Shown here: positions 27,895 through 37,565 of the stretch, one piece after another
Layout: every line of letters starts with the position of its first letter
Position numbering within the stretch: position 1 is the first letter of the stretch
Assembly (NCBI RefSeq): GCF_023715405.1
Contig: NZ_JAMBOC010000001.1
Coordinates: 124,001 to 188,000 of the forward strand
From: Solibacillus isronensis
GTDB taxonomy: Bacteria; Bacillota; Bacilli; Bacillales_A; Planococcaceae
Direction of reading: 5' to 3'
DNA: 64,000 nucleotides
Program-made: the position numbers and the translations under genes
The notes under the pieces: generated by a model
Databases searched by the model: none
Seen by the model: the letters and a program-made list of their open reading frames with translations, nothing else
Told to the model about the DNA's origin: nothing

Positions 27895-28152
27895 TATATT
27901 ACGAAATGCGTTGACCGGGAAGAGTAGGTATACACCATTTGTTTTAGGGAATGCAAGCCAATGACTGAAAGCTTGCTAACAAATTGTATAGTGAAGTTCA
28001 CCCCGCGAGCAGCATCCGGGATCCACTTGTGGTGAAAGGATTGCCGGCTAGACATAGTCGTTAGCTCCAATGAAGTGATTGCTTTTTGCAATAACTAGGG
28101 TGGTACCGCGAAACTCGTCCTCGTCCCTTTCTTAGGGGGCGAGGATTTTTTA
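27895..28152 (+). promoter_or_regulatory. T-box riboswitch, phenylalanyl-tRNA responsive
   Basis: T-box core AGGGTGGTACCGCG (28097-28110) before the terminator stem TCCTCGTCCC/GGGGCGAGGA with six T (28118-28151). Stem I carries the AGTA loop-E motif (~27923) and a candidate Phe specifier TTC (27997-27999) within GAAGTTCACC. Controls pheST. Confidence 0.92.
28118..28152 (+). terminator. T-box attenuator terminator (pheST)
   Basis: TCCTCGTCCC pairs with GGGGCGAGGA, followed by TTTTTT. Confidence 0.88.
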
Positions 28153-28257
28153 TTTTCAAAAATGGTGATTATTATAGTGCGTATATGTAAATTTGTTAAA
28201 GCAACAGGTTCAGACCAGGCACTATGACACTGGATTTTATTAAGGAGGACTTTGTAA

Positions 28258-29295
28258 ATGGAACAACAATTAAAGCAATTGGAACAAGAAGCATTAGCTA
28301 AAATTGCCGATGCAGCTGACTTAAAAGCATTAAATGACGTTCGTGTTGCGTACTTAGGTAAAAAAGGACCGATTACGGATTTATTAAAAGGAATGGGGAA
28401 ACTTTCTGCAGAAGAACGTCCGAAAATGGGTGCCCTAGTTAACACTGTACGTGAAAATGTAACAGCTGAACTTGAGAAAAAGGTTGCTGTTTTAGAAGAA
28501 GCTGCAATTTTAGCGCAGCTTGAAAACGAGTCAATCGATGTGACGTTACCAGGTGCAAAAGTACGTGCAGGAAACCGTCACCTGTTAACACGTGTAATCG
28601 AAGAAATCGAAGACCTATTTTTAGGAATGGGCTACGAAATTGTAGAAGGACCAGAAGTAGAAAAAGACTACTATAACTTTGAAGCAATGAACTTGCCTAA
28701 AGGTCACCCGGCTCGTGATATGCAAGATTCATTCTATATTTCAGAAGAAACATTATTACGTACACATACTTCACCAGTTCAGGCCCGTACAATGGAAGCT
28801 AAAAAAGGCGAACCAATTCGAGTAATTTGCCCAGGTAAAGTATTCCGTCGTGACACAGATGATGCGACACACTCTCATCAATTCATGCAAATTGAAGGCC
28901 TTGTAATCGGGGAAAATATCCGCATGTCTGACCTAAAAGGAACTCTTGATGCATTGGCCAAGAAAATGTTTGGAGCAGAACGCGAAATCCGCCTGCGACC
29001 ATCATTCTTCCCATTCACAGAGCCTTCTGTAGAAGTTGACGTATCTTGTCATAAATGTTCAGGTAAAGGCTGTAATGTATGTAAGCAAACTGGCTGGATT
29101 GAAATTTTAGGTGCTGGTATGGTACACCCGAACGTACTTGAAATGGCTGGCTACGATTCAACTAAGCTTTCAGGTTTCGCTTTCGGTATCGGTGCAGAAC
29201 GTATCGCAATGTTAAAATACGGTGTGGATGATATTCGTCATTTCTATACAAATGACACACGCTTCTTATCACAATTCCACCAGGCAGAAGTGTAA
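28258..29295 (+). CDS. pheS: phenylalanine-tRNA ligase alpha subunit
   Basis: 345 residues, full length. N-terminal coiled coil (~1-85) and class II catalytic core with [19 protein letters not shown] (motif 2) and [16 protein letters not shown] motif 3. The zinc-like [12 protein letters not shown] cluster is typical of Bacillus PheS. AAGGAGG at 28241-28247. Cotranscribed with pheT, 17 bp apart. Confidence 0.97.
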   Translation: MEQQLKQLEQEALAKIADAADLKALNDVRVAYLGKKGPITDLLKGMGKLSAEERPKMGALVNTVRENVTAELEKKVAVLEEAAILAQLENESIDVTLPGAKVRAGNRHLLTRVIEEIEDLFLGMGYEIVEGPEVEKDYYNFEAMNLPKGHPARDMQDSFYISEETLLRTHTSPVQARTMEAKKGEPIRVICPGKVFRRDTDDATHSHQFMQIEGLVIGENIRMSDLKGTLDALAKKMFGAEREIRLRPSFFPFTEPSVEVDVSCHKCSGKGCNVCKQTGWIEILGAGMVHPNVLEMAGYDSTKLSGFAFGIGAERIAMLKYGVDDIRHFYTNDTRFLSQFHQAEV

Positions 29296-29312
29296 GAAGG
29301 AGGACAATATAA

Positions 29313-31718
29313 ATGTTAGTTTCATTAAAATGGTTAAGTCAATATGTAGACATTTCTTCTATAGAAGCAAATGAATTAGCAGAAAAAATTACGCGTGCGG
29401 GTATTGAAGTTGATGCAGTAATTGACCGTTCACTAGGCATGTCAAATGTTGTTGTAGGTCATGTTGTATCAAAAGAAAAACATCCGGAAGCAGATAAATT
29501 AAATGTGTGTCAAGTTGATGTTGGGGAAGAAGAGCTTCAACAAATCGTGTGTGGGGCTCCAAACGTTGATGCTGGTCAAAAAGTCATCGTAGCGCGTCCA
29601 GGGGCAAAATTGCCAGGCGGCATTAAAATTAAAAAAGCGAAGTTACGCGGGCAAGAATCAAACGGAATGATTTGTTCACTTCAGGAGTTGGGCATTGAAG
29701 GCCGTCTTGTGCCAAAAGCTTATGCAGATGGGATTTATGTATTACCTGCCGATTCAACTCCAGGTGCAGATGCATTAGAAGTTTTAGGCTTACGTGATAC
29801 AGTACTTGAGCTTGGTTTAACGCCGAACCGTTCGGATGCAATGAGCATGCTTGGTGTTGCTTATGAAGTAGCTGCGATTTTATCCCAAGATGTAAAATTA
29901 CCGGAAATCGTTTATACAGCTTCAGCTGAAAAAGCGGAAGACGTTTTAAAGTTAACGGTAGAAGATAAAGAAGCAAATCCGATGTACGCAGCAAAAGTTG
30001 TAAAAAACATTGAAGTAAAAGAATCGCCATTATGGCTGCAGCATGCGCTTATGTCTGCAGGAGTACGACCACATAATAACGTAGTTGATATTACAAACTA
30101 CGTATTAATGGAATACGGTCAACCATTACATGCATTTGACTACGATAAATTGGCAACTGGTGAAATCGTAACGCGTATGGCACGTGATGGTGAAGTAATG
30201 ACAACGCTTGATGATCAGGAGCGTAAATTGGCTAGCCACAATCTTGTCATTACAAATGGTCAAGAAGCTGAAGCGGTTGCAGGTGTTATGGGCGGTGCTA
30301 AATCAGAAGTATCAAATACTACAACGACAGTAGTAATCGAATCTGCATACTTCAATCCGGCTTCTGTGCGCCGTACTTCAAAAGAGATCGGCTTACGTTC
30401 AGATTCTTCAGCGCGTTTTGAAAAAGGTGTTGATCCGAATCGTGTCCTTCCTGCAGCAGAACGTGCAGCACAATTACTTGCTGAATTAGCAGGAGGAGAA
30501 GTATTGGAAGGTACAGTGCTAGTAGATGAGCTTGATAAAACGCCAGCTCGTGTTGTTGTATCACCTGACTTTATTAACGGCCGTTTAGGTATGAAGATTT
30601 CGTTAGAGGATATGCTGTCTATTTTAGAGCGTTTAAAATTTGATGTGGAAGCAGCAAATGGCTTATTGATCATTGATGCTCCAACGCGACGACAGGATAT
30701 TAAAATTCCGGAAGATATCGTTGAAGAAATTGCACGTATGTATGGCTATGATGAGATTCCTGTAAGCTTACCGGCGAGTGATCAAGTTGGCCGGTTAACG
30801 CCTTATCAGGCAGGACGCCGTATCGTACGCAATGTAATGGAAGGTGCCGGTCTTTATCAAGCGGTAACTTACTCATTAACTTCAGCAGCGCACGCTCAAA
30901 AGTTTGCATTAAAAGCTGAAGATACAACAAAATTATTAATGCCTATGTCTGAAGAACGCTCAACATTACGCCAAAGCTTAATTCCTCACTTAGTAGAGGC
31001 AGCAAGCTATAACGTAGCCCGTCAAGCGGAAACAGTAGCATTATATGAAATTGGTTCAGTATTCCTTGGACAAACTGCTGAAGAACTTCCATTTGAAGAA
31101 GAGCACTTAGCGCTTGTGTTAACAGGTAAATGGATAGATAATACATGGCAGGGCGAAAAGAAAAATGTTGATTTCTTCGTTGCAAAAGGTATTGTTGAAG
31201 CGGTATTTGCTAAATTAGGCTTAACAGCTCGAGTAAGCTATGTAAAAGCGCAAGTAGACGGTTTACATCCAGGTCGAACAGCCGATGTATTATTAGATGG
31301 CGAAAAAGTGGGTGTCATTGCCCAGCTTCATCCGCAAGAACAAAAAGCATTTGATGTAAAAGAAACTTATGTAGCTGAATTGAACTTGAATGCCATTTTA
31401 AGTGCAACACAAGAAGAGCTTGTTTATTCAATGATTCCTCGCTTCCCGGCAATGAGTCGTGATATCGCATTAGAATTGGATGTAGCAGCTCCAGCTGGTG
31501 AAATTGTAAGCATTATTAAAGGTGCAGGAACTTCTTTATTGAAAGAAGTAAAAGTATTTGATGTTTATGCAGGGGAGAAAATGACGGCTGGTAAAAAATC
31601 AGTAGCATTCTCATTAACATATTTCGACCCAGAGCGCACATTAACAGACGAAGAAGTGGTCACAGCGCACAATAAAGTATTAAAAGCATTAGCAGCAGCT
31701 GGTGCAGAAGTACGCTAA
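29313..31718 (+). CDS. pheT: phenylalanine-tRNA ligase beta subunit
   Basis: 801 residues, full length. In order: EMAP-type tRNA-binding domain (~40-155, HPEADKLNVCQVDVG), B3/B4 editing domain, B5 domain (~405-480), the inactive class II-like core and the C-terminal anticodon-recognising FDX-ACB domain (YSMIPRFPAMSRDIALELD at its start). Forms alpha2-beta2 enzyme with PheS. Confidence 0.97.
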   Translation: MLVSLKWLSQYVDISSIEANELAEKITRAGIEVDAVIDRSLGMSNVVVGHVVSKEKHPEADKLNVCQVDVGEEELQQIVCGAPNVDAGQKVIVARPGAKLPGGIKIKKAKLRGQESNGMICSLQELGIEGRLVPKAYADGIYVLPADSTPGADALEVLGLRDTVLELGLTPNRSDAMSMLGVAYEVAAILSQDVKLPEIVYTASAEKAEDVLKLTVEDKEANPMYAAKVVKNIEVKESPLWLQHALMSAGVRPHNNVVDITNYVLMEYGQPLHAFDYDKLATGEIVTRMARDGEVMTTLDDQERKLASHNLVITNGQEAEAVAGVMGGAKSEVSNTTTTVVIESAYFNPASVRRTSKEIGLRSDSSARFEKGVDPNRVLPAAERAAQLLAELAGGEVLEGTVLVDELDKTPARVVVSPDFINGRLGMKISLEDMLSILERLKFDVEAANGLLIIDAPTRRQDIKIPEDIVEEIARMYGYDEIPVSLPASDQVGRLTPYQAGRRIVRNVMEGAGLYQAVTYSLTSAAHAQKFALKAEDTTKLLMPMSEERSTLRQSLIPHLVEAASYNVARQAETVALYEIGSVFLGQTAEELPFEEEHLALVLTGKWIDNTWQGEKKNVDFFVAKGIVEAVFAKLGLTARVSYVKAQVDGLHPGRTADVLLDGEKVGVIAQLHPQEQKAFDVKETYVAELNLNAILSATQEELVYSMIPRFPAMSRDIALELDVAAPAGEIVSIIKGAGTSLLKEVKVFDVYAGEKMTAGKKSVAFSLTYFDPERTLTDEEVVTAHNKVLKALAAAGAEVR

Positions 31719-31729
31719 TTAACAATAAC

Positions 31730-31764
31730 AAAACCCGAATGGTTCAAACCATTCGGGTTTTTAT
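31730..31764. terminator. bidirectional terminator after pheT
   Basis: AAAACCCGAATGG (31730-31742) and CCATTCGGGTTTT (31749-31761), perfect 13-bp stem, T-runs on both strands. Confidence 0.92.
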
Positions 31765-32240
31765 TATTGCGGAGACTGTTTGGCAGGCTTGACCATTCCT
31801 GTAGCAGCACCGACTAAAGCACTTAAAGTATGGACAATTCCAAATGTATAAAAATTAAGAAAAACGTGATTCGTGTACTCATTTAATAGGGGGAAACGAT
31901 AAATTGTGGAACCGGGTGTCTTCGTATCACCACCGAGGGATGCATACACACTATTTGAAAAATCAATCGCATAATAGATGAACGCCACTAACAGCGCCAC
32001 TCCAAATACTAAATAAATCATACGCATAAATTGATCTTTTGCGTTTCTTGCACTTTCAGTAAAGAAGCGAAACGTAATAAATAAACTAAGTATAATAAAT
32101 GGTGCAACTAGTGCTAAACCTAGTGCGCCAAGATTTCCTCCATTTGCAACATCGTCCGGTTTTACCGTAAAAAAGTGCTGAATAATTAATACTCCAAATA
32201 AACTAATGCCCATACTTATGAGCCAACTAAGACGCAACAT
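31764..32240 (-). CDS. integral membrane protein of unknown function
   Basis: I do not recognise a family. 158 residues with four predicted membrane helices (~5-25, ~42-62, ~74-94, ~128-148) and a hydrophilic loop between the third and fourth (SVYASLGGDTKTPGSTIYRF). GGAGG lies just before the ATG on the reverse strand. Its stop touches the shared terminator with pheT. It is a single gene, with no adjacent partner pointing to a function. Confidence 0.65.
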   Translation of the reverse strand: MLRLSWLISMGISLFGVLIIQHFFTVKPDDVANGGNLGALGLALVAPFIILSLFITFRFFTESARNAKDQFMRMIYLVFGVALLVAFIYYAIDFSNSVYASLGGDTKTPGSTIYRFPLLNEYTNHVFLNFYTFGIVHTLSALVGAATGMVKPAKQSPQ

Positions 32241-32366
32241 ATAAATCCTCCATTTCTCTTTTCACTATACATTGTCATCCATTTCGTTTCAATGGAGGAT
32301 CTACTATTCATTTAGTGGAAAAGTTCAGTATAATAGAGAAGAATGCAACTTAGGGGAGGTATATTC

Positions 32367-32906
32367 ATGTTAAAAAAAGAAGAAGCAGTATTAGTACTGA
32401 TTGATATTCAGGGGAAATTGGCGCAAGTTGTTGAGGAAAGTGCACTAGTTGTAGGTAATATCGCCACAATGGTACAAGGGGCAAAGTTATTGGAATTACC
32501 TATTTTATGGCTTGAGCAATATCCAAAAGGGCTTGGTCCGACAGATGAGCGAGTTGCGGAGCATTTAACAGATGAAAAACCGATTGAAAAAATTACATTC
32601 AGTGCTTATGATACTGAGGAATTTGTACAAGCATTACAGCAAACAGGACGCAAGAAGATTTTATTGGCCGGAATTGAAGCCCATATTTGTGTGTATCAAA
32701 CAGCAGCTCAATTACTGGAAAACGGTTATGAAGTCGAAGTGCTGGCAGACTGTGTGTCTTCACGCACAGCGAGTAATCGAGAGATAGGCATCCAGAAAAT
32801 GTTGCAGCTTGGTGCACGCGTAACTAGTGTGGAAATGGCATTATTCGAAATGCAGCAAGTAGCAAAAGGCGATGCATTTAAAGCAATTAGCAAATTAGTA
32901 AAATAA
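32367..32906 (+). CDS. isochorismatase-fold cysteine hydrolase
   Basis: 179 residues. Catalytic triad pattern of the family: Asp in LVLIDIQGKL, and Cys in LLAGIEAHICVYQTA (the nucleophile). The middle Lys is probably in YPKGLGPT. Members hydrolyse amides such as nicotinamide or act on unknown substrates; the substrate here cannot be assigned. The frame is open to 32343, but AGGGGAGG lies inside that extension and places the ATG at 32367. Monocistronic. Confidence 0.83.
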   Translation: MLKKEEAVLVLIDIQGKLAQVVEESALVVGNIATMVQGAKLLELPILWLEQYPKGLGPTDERVAEHLTDEKPIEKITFSAYDTEEFVQALQQTGRKKILLAGIEAHICVYQTAAQLLENGYEVEVLADCVSSRTASNREIGIQKMLQLGARVTSVEMALFEMQQVAKGDAFKAISKLVK

Positions 32907-32913
32907 AAATAGG

Positions 32914-32950
32914 ATTGGTTAGCGAAATTGGCCGCTAACCAATTTTTTTA
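32914..32950 (+). terminator. terminator after the isochorismatase-like gene
   Basis: ATTGGTTAGCG (32914-32924) pairs with CGCTAACCAAT (32933-32943), then T7. A second weak inverted repeat CCTCAT/ATGAGG follows at ~32952-32989 without a T-run. Confidence 0.88.
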
Positions 32951-33015
32951 TCCTCATTAACGGGGTCCCGTCTCTATAGGGGATGAGGAACCCCCCCACT
33001 AATTAAAGTTTCATT

Positions 33016-33555
33016 TTATTTAAAAAGAGGCAGTTTTTTCAAAGCGATACATACAGGTATTGCAATGATAAGACCCACTGCATTTTGAACGAGATTTCCT
33101 GGAATTGATGCAAGTGGAATGACCCAGTTTCCGTAGAGAACACGTTCACAAATATAATAACCGCCAAGCATAAAGGGAACCGAGATAACGATAGCCGCAA
33201 AGTTATAAATAAAACTTCCGCCATTTTTTCCATGCATCGTCGCAATTTTACCAACAATATAGCCCTGAAGACCACGAGTAATGAATGTAAATGGTGCCCA
33301 TAATGTCCAGCCGGATAAAATATCAAACAGTGCCATACCGAATGCTCCGGCCATTGCGCCCTTCTTCGGACCAAATAAAATTGAGATAATAAAAAGCATG
33401 GCAGAACCTAAATGAACGAGACCCCCATTTGCAGCAATCGGCAAACGGATATTAATAAAAAATGTGGCTACGAACACGAGTGAAATGAGAAGGCTCGTAA
33501 TAATTAAATCTTTTGTTTTTTCTGATGAAGTAGTGAGTGGTCGTGATGATTCCAT
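33016..33555 (-). CDS. ECF transporter S component (vitamin-type substrate-binding membrane subunit)
   Basis: 179 residues, about five or six membrane helices. The DUF1393/HmpT-like pattern is visible: LPIAANGGLVHLGSAMLFI followed by FGPKKGAMAGAFGMALFDILSG. S components bind a vitamin or precursor and share the general EcfAAT energising module, which is not encoded in this window. No TPP, FMN or other riboswitch was seen upstream, so the substrate stays open. Confidence 0.8.
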   Translation of the reverse strand: MESSRPLTTSSEKTKDLIITSLLISLVFVATFFINIRLPIAANGGLVHLGSAMLFIISILFGPKKGAMAGAFGMALFDILSGWTLWAPFTFITRGLQGYIVGKIATMHGKNGGSFIYNFAAIVISVPFMLGGYYICERVLYGNWVIPLASIPGNLVQNAVGLIIAIPVCIALKKLPLFK

Positions 33556-33704
33556 AGTAAATGACGCTCCCTTGCTTGAAATTATCTTTCATATTAGCAA
33601 TTCGTTGGCATCTGTAAAAGGTTCAAAAACAAATAATTTGATAAGGTCAGAAAATTTGCATATCGCTTTTTTCAAAGACAGGGAATTTTTCAGAAAGTAA
33701 AAGC

Positions 33705-33738
33705 GCAGCAAATTATCGGAACTAATTTGCTGCACTTT
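33705..33738. terminator. terminator of the amino-acid permease (reverse strand)
   Basis: GCAGCAAATTA (33705-33715) and TAATTTGCTGC (33723-33733), perfect 11-bp stem, with ACTTTTT on the plus side and GCTTTTAC on the minus side. Confidence 0.8.
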
Positions 33739-33782
33739 TTATATAGAGCGGTTATAGTACCAACTCTGTTCAACTATTTAGA

Positions 33783-35168
33783 TTAAGAATTCATCGTAGA
33801 ATGTTTTTTTCCATACGCAAAATAAACGATTATACCGATAATAAACCAAATACCGCAAGCGATCCATGTGTGCAAGGAAAGTTGTGTAATCAGTAAAATA
33901 CATAAAATAAATGATAATATTGGTAAAACGGGATAAAAAGGTACTTTGAATCGATCTTGTGGCAATTCTTTATTTTTACGTAAAGATAAAATGCCGGCAG
34001 AAACAAAAATAAACGCGACCAGTGTCCCCATATTAACAAGTTCCGCCAACAAATCCAATGGAACAAACCCTGCAAAAAATGAAATAATTACTGTAAATAG
34101 CCACGTATTTTTAGCAGGCATTTTACGCTTTTCACTTAATTGTGCAAGCATTTTTGGCATTAAGCCATCACGGGCAAACGCCATTAACAATCGTGTCCCG
34201 CCGTACATCATCACTAATATAACGGTCATCATGCCAATGACAGCCCCGAGCGATATAATTCCAGCTGCCCATTCCTGATCGATTACTTGCATCGCGTAAG
34301 ATACAGGATCGGTTACATTCAGGTCTGTATATGGAACAATCCCTGTCAGTACAAGTGAAACTACTACATACAAGACAGTACAGACAAGCAAGGAACCGAT
34401 AATTCCGATTGGCATATTCCGCTGTGGATTTTTTACTTCCGAGGCAGCAGAAGATACGGCATCAAACCCTAAGTAAGCAAAAAATACGAGCGCGGCACCT
34501 GTGAAAACACCGCTCATTCCAAATGGCAGGAAAGGTGTCCAGTTATCAGGCTTCACATAAAAGACACCTACTACAATAAACAATAAAATAACACCAAGTT
34601 TAATTGCGACCAATAATGCATTAAAACGTGTCGATTCTTTCATTCCTAATGACAGTAAAGCACCTATCGCAAAGATAATACATATCGCAGGTAAGTTAAT
34701 ATAAGTACCGTTTTCAGGACTAAATGCCCCTGTCAAAGCGACCGGCAAATGGATACTCAATCCTTCCAGCAGCGAAACAAAATAACCTGACCAGCCTGTT
34801 GCCACGGCAGCAGTTGCGAGACCGTATTCCAATAATAATGCCCAGCCGACAAGCCATGCTATGATTTCTCCAAAAACGATATAGCTATATGAATAGGCAC
34901 TACCTGCAACGGGTACAGTAGAAGAAAATTCAGAATAACATAGTGCGGCTAATGCACATACGACTGCAGCAATCGTAAAGGAGAATACAATTCCGGGGCC
35001 TGCATGGAGCGCAGAGACCGTGCCCGGTAAAATGAATATGCCTGTACCGACAATGGCACCGACACCTAACATAATCAAATCAAAAGGACCCATTGTTTTA
35101 GGTAACTGCATGTTTCCGCTTTTAAGTAAAAGGTCATTGATTGGTTTTTTTCTAAATAATTTTTCCAT
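33783..35168 (-). CDS. APC-family amino acid permease, YfnA-like
   Basis: 461 residues, about twelve membrane helices. LGVGAIVGTGIFILPG in helix 1 is the family's substrate-binding motif; FFAYLGFDAVSSAASEVKNPQRN marks helix 6 onward. It closely resembles B. subtilis YfnA of the cationic amino acid transporter group; substrate not provable. ATG 35168 with AGGTG before it is preferred to an in-frame GTG two codons upstream. Monocistronic. Confidence 0.88.
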   Translation of the reverse strand: MEKLFRKKPINDLLLKSGNMQLPKTMGPFDLIMLGVGAIVGTGIFILPGTVSALHAGPGIVFSFTIAAVVCALAALCYSEFSSTVPVAGSAYSYSYIVFGEIIAWLVGWALLLEYGLATAAVATGWSGYFVSLLEGLSIHLPVALTGAFSPENGTYINLPAICIIFAIGALLSLGMKESTRFNALLVAIKLGVILLFIVVGVFYVKPDNWTPFLPFGMSGVFTGAALVFFAYLGFDAVSSAASEVKNPQRNMPIGIIGSLLVCTVLYVVVSLVLTGIVPYTDLNVTDPVSYAMQVIDQEWAAGIISLGAVIGMMTVILVMMYGGTRLLMAFARDGLMPKMLAQLSEKRKMPAKNTWLFTVIISFFAGFVPLDLLAELVNMGTLVAFIFVSAGILSLRKNKELPQDRFKVPFYPVLPILSFILCILLITQLSLHTWIACGIWFIIGIIVYFAYGKKHSTMNS

Positions 35169-35393
35169 TTTCACACCTATTTCTAATTTACAATAGTCAA
35201 AATTTTATCATCATTTTTCTGGATAATAAACAAGTTTATTGAGTTAAAGTGCTAAAGTGTTAGTTTTGTCGAAAAAATGAGAAATAACTCGAATAAAAAA
35301 GTTAATAATGTTATTGTTAGTATTTAACAGAAAAAAATACCTATATTTTAATTCAATTTATTGAAATGAAACTGTTTAAAATCAGCGAACTAT
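35169..35393. other. AT-rich divergent intergenic region
   Basis: Very AT-rich spacer between the permease and the BusR-like gene. I see no gene or RNA; it should hold the permease promoter, but no -35/-10 pair on the reverse strand is convincing. Confidence 0.5.
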
Positions 35394-35421
35394 TTGTTGT
35401 TTTTATAAAAAGGTATATAAT
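35394..35421 (+). promoter_or_regulatory. candidate promoter of the BusR-like gene
   Basis: TTGTTG (35394-35399), 16 bp, TATAAT (35416-35421). The -35 region reads GTTGTT, the same half-site seen in the opuA operator, which would allow autoregulation. Confidence 0.5.
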
Positions 35422-35488
35422 TTCGATATAGTATAAATATAGGAATTTTGCTTATGCATACTGAACACAGCACAAAGGAGTGCAAATA

Positions 35489-36139
35489 ATGGAGAAGAAA
35501 ATCCAAATTAAGCAGCCCAAATATCAAGTAATAGCAGAAGATATTGCCGCTAAAATTGTTGAAAAAAAATATGTTGTCGGGGAAAAGATTTATGCCCGTT
35601 CATCGCTGGCATCTCAATACAGTGTTTCATCAGAAACCGCGAGACGAGCGATTGCCGTTCTACAGGATCTAAATATAGTAGAAGCGACAAAGGGGAGCGG
35701 TGTTGTCATCGTTTCCTATGAAAATGCTGCTAAATACATTCAACGGTTAACTGGCGTTAAATCAATAAGAGATTTACAAAAACAATTAACCGACAGTATT
35801 GAACGCCAAATTGATGAGTTGCATCATTTCCAGGATACATTAGGAGAAATGGTCAATCGGACTAGCCGCTATCAATCGATAAACCCGTTTGTACCTTTTC
35901 AAATCGATATTACTGAAAATTGCCCATTCCTATCGAAAAATGTTGGCGAAATCAATTTCTGGCAGGAAACGGGTGCTACAATAATTGGCATCAAAAAAGA
36001 TCATGAGCTAATTGTTTCGCCTGGTCCATACGCAACACTCTCTGCCGGAGATACATTATTTTTTATTGGTAAAGAAGAATGTTATTCGAATGTAAAACAC
36101 TTTTTACAGTTAGAAAGTAACAACTTTCGATCAGAATAG
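35489..36139 (+). CDS. busR: GntR-type regulator with C-terminal RCK_C domain, BusR-like
   Basis: 216 residues. Winged helix of GntR type (~8-70: KYQVIAEDIAAKI, ETARRAIAVLQDLNIV), a coiled-coil linker (~75-125) and a C-terminal RCK_C/TrkA_C domain (~135-210: SPGPYATLSAGDTLFFIG). This is the architecture of BusR, the cyclic-di-AMP-dependent repressor of betaine uptake in Lactococcus and Streptococcus. It lies directly upstream of the opuA betaine operon, which strengthens the inference. AAAGGAG (35474-35480) sets the ATG at 35489. c-di-AMP binding is inferred, not seen. Confidence 0.85.
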   Translation: MEKKIQIKQPKYQVIAEDIAAKIVEKKYVVGEKIYARSSLASQYSVSSETARRAIAVLQDLNIVEATKGSGVVIVSYENAAKYIQRLTGVKSIRDLQKQLTDSIERQIDELHHFQDTLGEMVNRTSRYQSINPFVPFQIDITENCPFLSKNVGEINFWQETGATIIGIKKDHELIVSPGPYATLSAGDTLFFIGKEECYSNVKHFLQLESNNFRSE

Positions 36140-36168
36140 ATAAAGGTCGTCAAATTTATAACAAAAAC

Positions 36169-36206
36169 AAACTACTCCCTCATTGTATTTCGGGAGTAGT
36201 TTTTTC
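36169..36206 (+). terminator. terminator between busR and opuA
   Basis: AAACTACTCCC (36169-36179) pairs with GGGAGTAGTTT (36192-36202), then TTTT. It separates regulator and target transcripts. Confidence 0.88.
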
Positions 36207-36257
36207 TGTTTAAGGGACTTTATTTCTAGATAGAGGAGCAAAAAAATCAATTCTTAT

Positions 36258-36334
36258 TTGACAATAGTAACAACGTATATTAATATAAAAGTTGTTGCTT
36301 TTAACAACCTGAGATAAATATAAAGTTGTTACTA
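36258..36334 (+). promoter_or_regulatory. opuA promoter with symmetric bipartite operator
   Basis: TTGACA (36258-36263), 17 bp, TAATAT (36281-36286). Four half-sites form AACAAC-N16-GTTGTT-N6-AACAAC-N16-GTTGTT (36269, 36291, 36303, 36325). The outermost arms extend to a perfect TAGTAACAAC/GTTGTTACTA pair. The first half-site lies between -35 and -10 and the second near the start point, so a bound regulator would block transcription. BusR is the obvious candidate. Confidence 0.75.
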
Positions 36335-36365
36335 GCATGAAATTAATTATATTAGGAAGTGGATT

Positions 36366-37565
36366 ATGGGGAAAATTAAAATTGACCGAGTCACTAAAGT
36401 ATTTGGAAAAAATACATCACAGGCATTAAAGCTCGTGAAGCAAGAAAAATCCAAAGAACAGATATTAAAAGAGACAAATGCTACTGTAGGTGTATATGAA
36501 GCTAGTTTGACAATTGAAGAGGGTGAGATTTTCGTAATCATGGGGCTCTCAGGAAGTGGGAAGTCTACATTAATCCGTTTACTCAATCGTCTCATTCAAC
36601 CAACGAGTGGTGATATTTATATAGATGATCAAAATATTACAAAGCTCAATAAAAAGAGCCTGCAGCTAGTTCGCAGGGAAAAAATGAGCATGGTGTTTCA
36701 AAACTTCGCATTATTCCCGCAACGTACCATTTTACAAAATGCAGAGTATGGCCTGGAAGTCAGAGGCGTTCCAAAAGAGGAAAGACGATTAAAAGCAGAA
36801 AAGGCTTTACAGAATGCAGGGTTGCTCTCCTATAAAGACCAGTATCCAGATCAATTATCAGGTGGTATGCAGCAGCGTGTAGGACTTGCACGGGCGTTGG
36901 CAAATGATACAGAAATCATATTAATGGATGAAGCTTTTTCTGCTCTTGATCCGCTCATTCGTAAAGAGATGCAAGATGAGCTATTGGAGTTACAAGCTAA
37001 TTTACAAAAAACCATTGTCTTTATTACACATGATTTAAATGAAGCACTTCGTATTGGGGATCGTATTGCCATTATGAAGGATGGAAAGATCATGCAAGTA
37101 GGAACAGGGGAAGAAATTTTGACAAACCCTGCAAATGAATATGTCCGTTCATTCCTGGAAGATGTAGACCGTTCGAAAGTATTGACGGCAGAAAATGCGA
37201 TGATTCGTCCGATGACCATTCAAATTGATCATGAAGGGCCAAAAGTTGCGTTGCAGCGTATGAGAGAAGATAAAGTTAGTGTCCTGCTCGCAGTAGATAA
37301 AGCCCGAAAATATTTAGGTTATATTACTGCAAATGATGCTCTGGAGCTTGCGCAATCCGGTGAAAAATCACTGCAATCAATTTTACGTAACGATATGCCG
37401 ATAGTGGAGCCATCTACAATTATTCAGGATGTTTTATCGGTTATTTCCGATTCTCCGACACCATTAGCAGTAGTCGAAGAGGGAAAACTGCGCGGAGTCT
37501 TAATCCGTGGAGTTGTTTTAGAGTCGTTAGCCTCTGAAAAAAACGGGGGTGTAGACAATGAGTAA
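36366..37565 (+). CDS. opuAA: glycine betaine/proline ABC transporter ATPase OpuAA
   Basis: 399 residues. Walker A at GLSGSGKST (60-68), Q-loop FQNFALFP, signature LSGGMQQR, Walker [13 protein letters not shown] and switch His in THDLNEA. Two C-terminal CBS domains (~275-390) sense ionic strength in OpuA/ProV ATPases. Energises uptake of compatible solutes for osmoprotection. Overlaps opuAB by 8 nt. Confidence 0.94.
   Translation: MGKIKIDRVTKVFGKNTSQALKLVKQEKSKEQILKETNATVGVYEASLTIEEGEIFVIMGLSGSGKSTLIRLLNRLIQPTSGDIYIDDQNITKLNKKSLQLVRREKMSMVFQNFALFPQRTILQNAEYGLEVRGVPKEERRLKAEKALQNAGLLSYKDQYPDQLSGGMQQRVGLARALANDTEIILMDEAFSALDPLIRKEMQDELLELQANLQKTIVFITHDLNEALRIGDRIAIMKDGKIMQVGTGEEILTNPANEYVRSFLEDVDRSKVLTAENAMIRPMTIQIDHEGPKVALQRMREDKVSVLLAVDKARKYLGYITANDALELAQSGEKSLQSILRNDMPIVEPSTIIQDVLSVISDSPTPLAVVEEGKLRGVLIRGVVLESLASEKNGGVDNE

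Noticed and set aside
27895..28152. Possibility that the hairpin-rich pheS leader is an unknown riboswitch
   Set aside because: The AGGGTGGTACCGCG core, AGTA loop-E motif and the downstream synthetase identify a T-box.
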